64,000 nt of DNA from Urechis unicinctus (Eukaryota; Annelida; Polychaeta; Xenopneusta; Urechidae). The position numbers were made by a program, and so were the translations under genes. Numbering within the stretch: position 1 is the stretch's first letter; every line of letters starts with the position of its first letter. The notes beneath the pieces are model-generated. The model was not told the DNA's origin and made no database searches. It was given only the letters and a program-made list of their open reading frames with translations. The DNA lies in contig CM067349.1 in the NCBI GenBank assembly GCA_034190875.2, positions 29,572,671 through 29,636,670 on the forward strand, in the 5' to 3' direction. Below are positions 8,847-16,614 of this stretch, piece by piece.

Positions 8847-10109
8847 TTAGTAGACTGCGCTGACGAACCTGCCATCTCTAATGATAAGCTGTGCATCCAT
8901 TACAATATACAAATAAACATTCAATGCGCCGGCCGCCTGTGATTTTTTCGTGATCTGAATGGTGATAACCTCAGACGCATTCTCCACGGCCCTGCCACTA
9001 CCGTGCAGCTGGTCGTCATCACTCGTCCTTAAGTCGAGCCACAGAGCATACTTACTGGTTAGGTACTCTCCTGGGGACACGTCCGACAATGCCAAGTCTT
9101 TTGCAGCTATTGCTACACTGGAGTCTCGTTTACTCGTTGCTGCAAAGGCCTTCTTCACTTCATCCCACTTCTGGTAGCCACGCATACCTTGGGCATAGAG
9201 TTGGTTGGGGATGCCCTCAATGGTCCCCTCAACTTTGGGTTGTAGAACGACTGTGTCTTCCTGGCGAATGAGGCATTGGTTGGGTCTTCAAAGAGCAGTA
9301 GGATGCCCTTCATGCTGCGAGCCGGCACGTTCAGGTTGATATTCCACAGTGTATCTCTTTTATTGTATACAAGCTTCCTGTGACGAAGAACACGGTCATA
9401 CAGAGTTGAGAGCCGACCTGTGTACTGGGTGCATATTCATGCGGGCCAACTCTGTTTGGGTAACCATGTCATACTCCCGCGAGATGCAATCAATTTTGTA
9501 GCTGGCAGCGGTGTCGCCTGTTGCGTGAATCACCTGGTTGTTGTCGTTGAACGTGAACTCGTATTCTAGTCTGTCATTAAGCGCGCTCTGGTAGAATGGC
9601 ATGTGACTGTCAAGGAGTTCAAAGTCAAGCGGAACATAGAACCTATTACCATACACATCGGCTATGGCCAGGTCCTCTTTCTCGGTCTCATCCTTGTCTC
9701 CTGTCCCCATTCGTATCTTGGTTGTGATTCCGTCATCTGATGTGTCAATACCCTGATACTGGAGGCCCTGTCTCTCCTGTACAGTCCGCCACAAGTCTTG
9801 GTAACAGTGGTACACATCGCTGTCATCAATAGACATGACCTCATTGCCAGAAATCTTGATTGTCATTTTCTTGACCACGGCGCGGCCCAGGTTTTGCACA
9901 AAGCTGCGGTTAAGATCAGACGAGGTCAGCGTGCTGTCCCTGGAACAATGACGTCATCTGCGATTGGGGAAGCGAACCAACAGTTGTTGGTTCTGGTCAA
10001 TAGTGCTTGGATTGTTTGTAACGACTACAGACTGTCGCACACCCTTTACCCCGAGCGGTTTGCGTATCCGCCGGTGTGGGTTTAGTTCGCGTCCATAAGT
10101 ACTCGTCAT
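8847..10109 (-). pseudogene. MCP: Major capsid protein (double jelly-roll), frameshifted
   Basis: Expected to form the icosahedral shell. The start at 10109 (MTSTYGRELNPHRRIRKP) is followed by NPSTIDQNQQLLVRFPN and then a stop within a shifted frame near 9960. The frame used from 9899 (VQNLGRAVVKKMTIKISGN, then SIDDSDVYHCYQDLW) runs to 9396. A third segment crosses 9380-9190 (NINLNVPARSMKGILLLFED), and the last runs from 9185 (MRGYQKWDEVK) to the stop at 8847. Overall about 420 codons, as usual for Polinton capsid proteins. At least three single-base frame changes separate the parts. It is divergent from the plus-strand gene at 10150 with only 40 bp between start codons, so that gap must hold promoter elements for one or both. 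Confidence 0.88.
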
Positions 10110-10149
10110 GTTGAATTCTTAATTACAAGTATACCTTTAACACACAGAC
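10110..10149. promoter_or_regulatory. Candidate bidirectional promoter between divergent capsid-region genes
   Basis: Forty bp of AT-rich DNA (TTGAATTCTTAATTACAAG and onward) separate the major capsid start at 10109 from the plus-strand start at 10150. Divergence and AT content are the only support; no specific box was recognised. Confidence 0.35.
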
Positions 10150-11463
10150 ATGGAGTTTGATAACCCAACATTTGACGATGCAGATAAGGAGGGGGCTATG
10201 GGAGGGGAGAGGAATGAGACTAACTTTGATTATGAGGAGACTCTCCCAGAGGCCACTCTCCCACCTGTTACAGAAGGGGACATTTGGATGGATAAGTCTA
10301 TACCACAAGGAGGCCGACTCATTATAGGCGCTTTCAATGATTATTACGATCCATTAGCTGAAACAGGTCACATACCCACCCTCGTCCGCGATTATACAAA
10401 GTTTGAACTAGTTGGAGGACAGTTACGTTAGAAGGACTTCCCTGACTTAAGTATTACAAATTCTCGTACCAAAAAACCGCTTTCACTTGGAACAATAACT
10501 AGATCTAGAGGGGGGCATAAGGCTGTCGGTGATGGTTTGGGGTTCACTGAGTGGTCCTCACAAGCGGTGTCACGAAAGGAAGCAAAAGCCCTCCAAGGTG
10601 TTGACCAAGCAGCTGCTAAAGCCGCAGAGAATTTAGAAATGAGCGGCCCTGAAGCCGTGACAGAGCAAGGTGGTGTGGAAGAAACAAGCGTCATAGAAGA
10701 CGTTCATAACACCATCCAAGACCTAGGTACACACACAAATAGACAACGAACTACCACTCAGAGAGCTTGTAGGGCTTGACAAGGCTATGCAGACCCAGAA
10801 GGTGAGCTGGTGAACAACCTAGCTAAGATAACTGAGATAGAAAGGGATAAAGCCCGACGGGAAGCTAAAATGGCAAGCTTGGAGGAGGATGAGAGGGGGG
10901 AAAGTGGACCATGGAGCTTCCAAGCAAATGAGCTTGCAGAGCTGCAGGATCTTCGGAGTGCCCGAATTGAGGCTGCCTCTGGTAACCGTGAACGTCTGCG
11001 AACCCAAATTAACCGCATCAGGGAAACGATCAACAGACTTCTTAACGAGGACACAACGCTAGCTGAGCGTGTACGCACCCTGTTCCGGGAGCAGAGCATA
11101 ACAATTGCCTCCATCCTCACTGTGATTGGATTGGCAATCTCGACCCTGGTAGTTGCTTTGACGGGCGGAGGGAGTACTAGTCCAACCCCGGCACCAACGT
11201 CGACACCAGCTGATAAGCCCGGTGTAAAGGAAAGGATTAAAAAACAGCTGAACTCCTTGGCAAACGTCCTGAAGGGCCTAGCCGGTAAGGCAGCTGCTGC
11301 TCTTCCAGGAATCCTTGGCTCCATTGTATCATGGCTGCTTAAGTCAGCTGCAAAGTTGGCTGGTTGGATGGCAGAACATGTGTGGGCCGCAGCTGTGGCA
11401 GTGGGGGGAGTTATCTTCCTGATACTCCGTGACTTACTACGTAGCAAACCAAAGCACAGCTAA
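10150..11463 (+). pseudogene. Coiled-coil protein with two membrane segments, interrupted
   Basis: The first part (10150-10431) is acidic (MEFDNPTFDDADKEG) with GDIWMDKSIPQGGRLIIGAF, then a TAG at 10429. The same frame continues (KDFPDLSITNSRTKKPLSL) to a stop at 10777. The last part (10810-11463) holds a long charged helix (residues about 1-95), a membrane segment (SITIASILTVIGLAIST), a Thr/Pro-rich linker, an Ala/Gly-rich amphipathic stretch (VLKGLAGKAAAALPGILGS) and a final hydrophobic segment (AAAVAVGGVIFLILRDLL). About 438 codons in all. One nonsense codon and a probable pair of frame changes near 10770-10800 break it. Such a protein could be a membrane-active or internal virion component; I do not recognise a named family. 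Confidence 0.6.
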
Positions 11464-11757
11464 GCCTATAGTGATTCCGCCTACAATAAGAGCGGTTTTC
11501 TCATTCTTGTGCGCCCCACGCAGACCGGTCTCGGCCACGCCGACAGGGGCCGGCCCTAAAGAGGGGACTCCCATATCTGTATCTGGCGGCGGCTCAAAGC
11601 TTCCTCTATCTGGAACCACCGGAACCGCATTGACATCAGTATTGCTGCCGATCTGCAGTTCCTCAGCTGTGATAGTAATCAGATTGTTGTACCCAGCAAC
11701 GTGATCAATCGCGAGGCTCATATCAGTCGTAGCCGTGTACAGGCCCATTCCAAACAC
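11437..11757 (-). CDS. Conserved membrane-anchored Polinton protein, 106 aa
   Basis: An uninterrupted frame starting MFGMGLYTATTDMSLAIDH. The N-terminal half is soluble, followed by a Pro-rich acidic linker (SFEPPPDTDMGVPSLGP) and a C-terminal hydrophobic anchor (TALIVGGITIGLAVLWFAT) that ends at the stop. It is convergent with the plus-strand gene ending at 11463, and the two coding ends overlap by 27 bp. It lies 9 bp beyond the stop of the next minus-strand gene (11767), so these are probably one transcript. The family is not recognised by name. A tail-anchored protein exposed on one face of a membrane is a reasonable reading. Confidence 0.6.
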   Translation of the reverse strand: MFGMGLYTATTDMSLAIDHVAGYNNLITITAEELQIGSNTDVNAVPVVPDRGSFEPPPDTDMGVPSLGPAPVGVAETGLRGAHKNEKTALIVGGITIGLAVLWFAT

Positions 11758-11766
11758 ATAATCAAC

Positions 11767-12755
11767 CTATGAGGAAGCTTTCTGGAGGACGTTCTGATAC
11801 CGGCGGATGGATGACGGAATGTCCACTTGGGAGTTGATGGCATCCTCAGCGTCAGCCTGAAATTGCTTTTGGGCATCGAAGGACGTTCCAACACCTAGTA
11901 TCTTTGAGCGGGTCTGTGCCTGAGCCTCAAGAATGGCCCATACATAGGTCCTGATGCTGTCGTTAATTCGCTCAACGCCGGTCTGTGTAAAGCCCTCAGA
12001 CGTGTCCAGTATGAATGTACTCCAGGCCTCGTCTGATTCAGGTCCCTGTGCTATATGTAGAACAACACCCATTTTCTCCTGAAAGGATTGTAGGTTTCTT
12101 GCATGGGCAAAACCTGGCTTTGTATCCTTTTCCGCCTCAAAGGCCATCCGTGTAGGGTCATAACGAACGTTTCGACCAGCAACCTTGACGACACTCCCGT
12201 AACCATACGCATCATGTGCATATAAGATACCAAGGCCACTATTAGCTACGGTTGCCTTCTGGCGCCAGTCTGTGTTTGTTGAACACCAAAGTTAGTGCAG
12301 AGTCTCTCATATGCCCTCTTGTCATATGTTTTGTTATAGGGGTCATAGGCATGATCCTGAGGTAGAGGCGCTTGTAGTTCTGCCAATAGGCGACGCACTG
12401 TGTAATAAAGGTGAAAGGTGTAGAGAGCTTTTACAAGTGGAATCCCTGCCTCGAGGTGATCGTGGGATGACACGCCGCAGCCGGCTGTTGCACACCACAC
12501 TGCAAAGTTTAACTGGTTCTGCCAAAACTGCATTGGATTTGTCAACCAGTCTTTTACTACTTTATCCGCTGTTACAGGCGGCACCTTATAGCTACTGGGT
12601 AGATCAGGAAACTTTGCTGTGAATGTACCACCATTGTGAACAACTTGAATTGTTTGTCGGGTTAGTTTATCTCCAGCACCATATGGGGCTGGATACACCC
12701 CACACGTACCATATGGGGTAGCTTTTCTATTGAAACTAAAGGCTTGTTTATTCAT
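11767..12755 (-). pseudogene. Conserved Polinton protein of about 330 aa, one frameshift
   Basis: The first part begins at 12755 (MNKQAFSFNRKATPYG). It contains NPMQFWQNQLNFAVWCATA, an aromatic, Cys-containing segment, and HDHLEAGIPLVKALYTFHLYY, and ends at a stop at 12246. The frame changes near 12260. The second part continues through SGLGILYAHDAYGYGSV into the open frame 12147-11767, with helices around FAHARNLQSFQEK and IRRYQNVLQKASS. From memory, the FWQNQLNFAVWCAT-type segment is strongly conserved in animal Polintons, yet I know no function. Its position among capsid and fibre genes suggests a structural role. Its start codon is only 6 bp from the divergent plus-strand start at 12762. 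Confidence 0.6.
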
Positions 12756-12761
12756 AGTGCT

Positions 12762-13442
12762 ATGTATCACACTCTGTCAAATGTTCGAAGTGGCGAAGCT
12801 GTGTCCCTGCAAAAAGCTATTGACAACACTGCGGGCAATCTATGTGTTGGCCTAAGGTCAATCACGTATACTGTGGGCTGGTACAATCTCGATCCAATGA
12901 GACCATTCATTGCGGTCAAGAACTTCAGAAGAGGGAGGATCTGTCCAATTAAAACCTGGTCTCTGGAGTTTCAGCCTTCTTCAGCAGCAGGTTACATCAA
13001 TAGGTCTTGGTTTAATGCTGCAAATGGGGTTATAACCCTCACAATTCCTGATAATGGGGCTGTGCGCATAACAGGCGGTGTGTTAAAAATGTTGGGTCTT
13101 GATGACGGTCAGGGTAGGCAATTAATTCCTTCAGTTACTTACATAGGTGACCGGCCCATCAACTTTAGCATCTTTAACACACTTTATGTCCACCTCAATC
13201 AAGTCAGCACCACGCACAACATGCTAGATGGTGCGCCCACTACGCTTCTTGAAGTTGTTGGCATAGAGGGTGGCTCTTTCGGTGATATTATAACCACGAA
13301 CATCGCTAATCCTGTATGCAAGCGTGTAACTAACGGAACTGTGCATGAGTTGAAGATTCAGTTACGTGATAATAAAGGAAGGCTATTGGATAACCAAGAC
13401 TTACCTGTTACCGTTGTTCTTGAATTTACAAGATGTCAATAA
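12762..13442 (+). CDS. Candidate minor capsid (penton-like) protein, intact
   Basis: An open frame of 226 codons from the ATG at 12762 (MYHTLSNVRSG). An in-frame ATG at 12744 is possible but would overlap the divergent gene's start. The protein is rich in beta-forming segments (GVITLTIPDNGAVRITGG, then NFSIFNTLYVHLNQVSTT) and ends with HELKIQLRDNKGRLLDNQD and VTVVLEF. This matches in style the small single-domain proteins that accompany the major capsid protein in Polintons and would sit at capsid vertices; that assignment is inference. Its last codons overlap the next gene (13433) by 10 bp, arguing for a shared transcript with the fibre-like and downstream genes. Confidence 0.6.
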   Translation: MYHTLSNVRSGEAVSLQKAIDNTAGNLCVGLRSITYTVGWYNLDPMRPFIAVKNFRRGRICPIKTWSLEFQPSSAAGYINRSWFNAANGVITLTIPDNGAVRITGGVLKMLGLDDGQGRQLIPSVTYIGDRPINFSIFNTLYVHLNQVSTTHNMLDGAPTTLLEVVGIEGGSFGDIITTNIANPVCKRVTNGTVHELKIQLRDNKGRLLDNQDLPVTVVLEFTRCQ

Positions 13443-13953
13443 AAACGAGTATTTATGGACCTAGGCAAAAACCGGCAGGCATTGTTCAGGGCGCCGACCT
13501 CTCGGAATATGCCACAAAGACATATGTATCTATTGGTGACTCGCAAAAAATGGATAAAAGTGGCGGTACTATGGATGGAGACCTTGGAATGGGAGATAAT
13601 AAAATCGTTCAGTTGGGAGACCCAATATCGCCTAAAGATGCTGCTAATAAAAAGTATGTTGATGCACAACACAGACATCATCGCAGGGACCTGAGAGAAT
13701 ACATAAACTCCCAAACAAAACCCCTCATTACTATATGGGCAGAAGCAAGTGGTGCTCTTCGCAGAGGATATGAGTGGTCGTTTGCCATGGGGCTAGGGGT
13801 CGAGACTCACAAGACTCAAGCTGTGGATATACCATGTTATCCAATGGTAGGATCATTCGTATGGGGTTGTCTTCAGGTGTTGGTGCTGATACTGGTCCTA
13901 TAGCAGTCGTTCCTGTTATTAATGGAACGAATCAAGTGGTAGGAATAAGTTAG
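13433..13953 (+). pseudogene. Fibre-like protein with collar motif, late frameshift
   Basis: The open part (13433-13903) starts MSIKTSIYGPRQKPAG. At residues 44-62 it has GGTMDGDLGMGDNKIVQLG, then DPISPKDAANKKYVDAQH. This motif (M-x-G-x-L-x-M-x-x-N-K-I, followed by D-A-x-x-K-x-Y-V-D) is typical of tail-fibre and collar proteins of phages and of some large-virus and Polinton surface proteins. After it comes a coil (HHRRDLREYINSQTK) and a beta-rich end. The frame changes near 13850, and the alternative frame ends at a stop at 13951-13953. It would be a surface or attachment fibre if the element forms particles. It overlaps the preceding gene by 10 bp and precedes the next by 11 bp. Confidence 0.62.
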
Positions 13954-13964
13954 CCTGCTGACCA

Positions 13965-14381
13965 ATGGGCTGTTGTAATATCTTTAAACCAGCTGTGGGT
14001 GTATGTCTTGGCGCAAGTGGTGCGGGTCTGATGTCTACGGTGGTTGCTGCCCCAGTTGCTACGGTGTTGGGGGATGTGGGGGCTGTGTGCGGGCTGATTG
14101 CAATCGCAGGAGAGGTCATCAGCAGGCGGCTGTCGGCGAAGGTAAAGAAGCACGACCAGATTCAAATTCTGGCACAGAGCAAACTAAACACGGTTACACA
14201 TATTGTTTTGGCGACGTTTGAAGACGGTTTTATCTCAGTCGATGAGTTTAAGCTCGTTTCGGCCGAGATCGAAAAATATACTCGAATGAAAAGCGATATT
14301 AAGGCTAAGATGTTGGTTAAGGCATCTCCAGCCCCCGAGGTGCCTAGGTTGACCACCCCCACGGTAAGTACAATTGGGTGA
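13965..14381 (+). CDS. Membrane protein with Ala/Gly-rich hydrophobic region, 138 aa
   Basis: Intact. The N-terminal half is hydrophobic and small-residue rich (MGCCNIFKPAVGVCLG, SGAGLMSTVVAAPVATVL, GDVGAVCGLIAIAGEV). This is followed by a basic stop-transfer stretch (ISRRLSAKVKKHDQ) and a helical soluble tail (KLNTVTHIVLATFEDGFIS to EIEKYTRMKSDIKAKM). An MGCC start could be a lipidation site (inference). From memory, this family is found next to, or fused to, the fibre-like gene in other animal Polintons, and here it follows it by 11 bp. Possibly a membrane-penetration or internal virion component; no function is established by the sequence. Confidence 0.62.
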   Translation: MGCCNIFKPAVGVCLGASGAGLMSTVVAAPVATVLGDVGAVCGLIAIAGEVISRRLSAKVKKHDQIQILAQSKLNTVTHIVLATFEDGFISVDEFKLVSAEIEKYTRMKSDIKAKMLVKASPAPEVPRLTTPTVSTIG

Positions 14382-14395
14382 CTGCCCTTTAAAGA

Positions 14396-15366
14396 GTGGG
14401 GTTTGCTGGGTATAATGGAGGCGGTGATAAATCTTTCTGCAACGATTATACCGGAGTCAAACAAAATACAGACCAGTGGGAGACCACGAGGAAGGGCTGC
14501 GTTGGAGGAAGTGACTATTCCTCTATCATAGAGCAAAACTACTTCAGCAGCTATAATAAGAAGCTGACTGAAAAAACTAGCAACAAGGGTGTTCGCTTTA
14601 GCGCGCCCTGCCTCTGGGGTACGACTTTTGAGGAGGTTACAATTGTGGTATTGGAGAAGGTGTACGACACCAAGGTCTACGGAAATAATATCTATATTCA
14701 GGATGGCGCAACGGCCTACTCTCCGGATGGCTTTTGTGTGCTACCTATCCGGCGGCGGTGTGGTTGGGGGATGGAGTCGACGCTGTCTGTCTGAGGCATC
14801 CTGAGGAGATTGTGCAGCTCGAGATAAAGTACCCCTACACTCGGAGTCCTGGGAGGATAATTCCGAATATGTATAAGCCTCAGGTTCTGTTGGGGCTGCA
14901 CCATGGTCCGGTGGCGACCATCGGCGTGTTTGTCGATTGCATTTTCAGGTTGTGCTCCTTTGATGACCTTGGGAGGGCTGAGGCGTATAACCAGGAGTAT
15001 CACAAGGATCGGAAGAAGTATAAGGAGACGGTGGCTTGGGGTGGGCGGGGGTGGGCGGGGGTGGAGGTTCTTGAAGACGGCGACTATGGCGCTAACGGGA
15101 GGTTTAATAATTGCCTGGGCTTGGAACAGGAGCATCACGGTCCTTGGTTGGGGAGACCGAGTGGGACCACGGAGAGGCCGACAGGGGCTTTCTACTGTTG
15201 GAAGCTCTCTACGATGAGATTGATAACCGCTCGTCCTGATCCCGACTTTATTGAGAAGAATGACGCTAAGGTTGCCAATTTTATACAGGACCTCAACCGC
15301 GTGAAAAATGGAACTTACAGCGACGGTCGCAGATATTTCTCACTCGATGACCTCTATGGTGACTAA
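14396..15366 (+). pseudogene. Probable YqaJ/lambda-exonuclease-type PD-(D/E)XK nuclease, frameshifted
   Basis: Two overlapping frames make one protein of about 320 codons. The first (to 14794) holds SAPCLWGTTFEEV with Glu near 14630 and AYSPDGFCVLP with Asp near 14726. The second (open to 15366) holds VQLEIKYPY with Glu near 14821 and Lys near 14827, followed by NMYKPQVLLGL and TIGVFVDCIFR. This E...D...ExK order, followed by a helix with Q, is the signature of the YqaJ/lambda-exonuclease branch of PD-(D/E)XK nucleases used in viral recombination and end processing. The frame changes near 14745, and the first part may start in another frame at 14414 (MEAVINLSATIIPES) with a second change near 14530. 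The last codons abut the right terminal repeat. Confidence 0.62.
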
Positions 15367-15372
15367 CTACTG

Positions 15373-15503
15373 GTGTGGCCCTGGACCATGGGGGGCTGGA
15401 AGAGCTCCTGGCAATACCCGGGAGGGGGGAGGTGCGAGCAGTTCGCTGGCTCATGTTAGTCCAGTTTGGTAGCTGTGCTCGTACCCCCAGTCTCTATACT
15501 ACT
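15373..15503. repeat. Polinton right terminal inverted repeat
   Basis: Reverse complement of 1109-1250 with some substitutions and a shorter G/C-rich section. The inner edge is GTGTGGCCCTG and the outer edge ends CTCTATACTACT. The nuclease stop codon lies 6 bp inside it. Confidence 0.92.
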
Positions 15504-15509
15504 ACTTGA
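15504..15509. repeat. Target-site duplication, right copy
   Basis: ACTTGA follows the right terminus and matches 1104-1109 before the left terminus. Confidence 0.8.
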
Positions 15510-16614
15510 CCTCGGGTCGAGGTCTCTGGTTTTCTGGCTGGCTCGCTAGATGGCGCAACACGAAGTACGCTTAGCGTCGCCAAGCGCGATCTTGTGAAAT
15601 ACACGCTGCCGATGCACAAATACTAGCGCCTCTGCGGCGACTTCAAAGTGCGTTACCACTCCTTTAGGAATGTTACTCCTTGTCTTCTTTAAGTGAGCGT
15701 GTCAGTAGAGCTAGAAAGACTTAAAATGATTGCAAACGAAACATCTCGCGCTGCGCTCATGGCAGGGTACTCTTTGACCTCGCTCATTCACCATAATATA
15801 CTCCCGGGGGGGGCACTTAAGTGTATAGAGGTAGTATATATGTGCCGCGCGACGGGGTATGTTTTTTCGGCCTCTCGACTTGTACGACGGGTTTTTTGGC
15901 CACATACTTGTACGACGGGGTATGTTTTTCAGCTTCAATCTGTACGACGGGTTATATATTCGCATAATACCTTGTACGACGGGGTATGCTTTTGGCCATT
16001 TTGACCTAGTACGACGGGTACGGGTTTTCGAGGTCCCGCGGCACACCCCTATCTAGAATAAGGCCAAGTGCCACCCCCCCCCCCCCCCCCCCCCCGGGAA
16101 TATACTACATTTTTAATGGCACGCCAAGAAAGAAATAGGATGGCATTGGAGCATGGCCGTCTTCCAATACATCAACACTCTCCCTTTGGGCTTTAACTGT
16201 TCGTCTACTTCGCCGAATAGACGTGCCTAGCAATAACACTAAACCTGTCAGTACGGTTGGCTGTGTCCGCCATAATCACAATGTTATTGATCTAGCAGTT
16301 GTTATTATTCCTGGCATTAAGAGCGAAAATTGACATTAAACTCCAGCTCCTGAGCCCATACACCACACCAACCCCAAATGACCAAATGACCAAATAAGGG
16401 TCTTCGTTAAAAATTCAGTACGTGTTTTGGTAAGAACGAGATACGCACATAAACCGTCGCTTGTCGTTCCACGAGCTCACTTGATAAAAAAACTTGGCCA
16501 GTTCTGACATGCGCATTGCTTTCAGATGCGTTTTGTTCACCCGCCCTTTTATACCGCAAGGGTTTGCTTGGGTATCTATAGGCGCATTGTCAGGTAGGTC
16601 AGACCACAGCCAAC
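15510..16614. other. Right flank of the Polinton and upstream region of ligase gene A
   Basis: No gene recognised. It contains the G-rich-ended tandem-repeat element at 15797-16106 and then non-coding DNA up to exon 1 of ligase copy A at 16615. The promoter of copy A should lie in the last few hundred bases; I could not identify a core promoter element with confidence. Confidence 0.5.
15797..16106. repeat. Short dispersed-type element: inverted G/C-tract ends and internal tandem repeats
   Basis: The left end reads TATACTCCCGGGGGGGGCAC (15798 on). The right end, read on the opposite strand, gives TATATTCCCGGGGG, a long G tract and GGCACTT (16106 back to 16063). Between them are six degenerate units built on TTGTACGACGGGGTATG, at about 15841, 15876, 15906, 15938, 15970 and 16003, spaced 30-37 bp. 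G-tract-ended elements with an internal 'CGGGTATGGTTTT'-type tandem repeat are a known style of dispersed repeat in marine invertebrates, as I recall. A pure C tract at 16074-16095 is the 3' end. Confidence 0.65.

Larger units (their letters stand above)
1109..15503. mobile_element. Complete Polinton/Maverick element
   Basis: A self-synthesising DNA transposon of about 14.4 kb, related to double-jelly-roll viruses. It is bounded by terminal inverted repeats that start AGTAGTATAGAGACTGGGGG and is flanked by a 5-6 bp target-site duplication. It encodes the hallmark set: protein-primed family B polymerase, DDE integrase, FtsK/HerA-type packaging ATPase and major capsid protein, plus candidate minor capsid, fibre-like, nuclease and small membrane proteins. 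Gene strands run minus (1250-10109), plus (10150-11463), minus (11437-12755), plus (12762-15366). Many long genes are interrupted by single-base frameshifts or stops. No maturation protease was found. Confidence 0.95.

Noticed and set aside
10785-11447. 220-aa minus-strand frame
   Set aside because: It is antisense to the coiled-coil/membrane protein at 10810-11463. Its Ser/Arg-rich composition is typical of an antisense shadow.
14716-15138. 140-aa minus-strand frame
   Set aside because: Antisense to the nuclease, which has coherent motifs on plus.
15840-16030. Regularly spaced repeats resembling a CRISPR array
   Set aside because: Units are degenerate, spacers are short and similar to each other, and the context is animal DNA with a dispersed repeat element.
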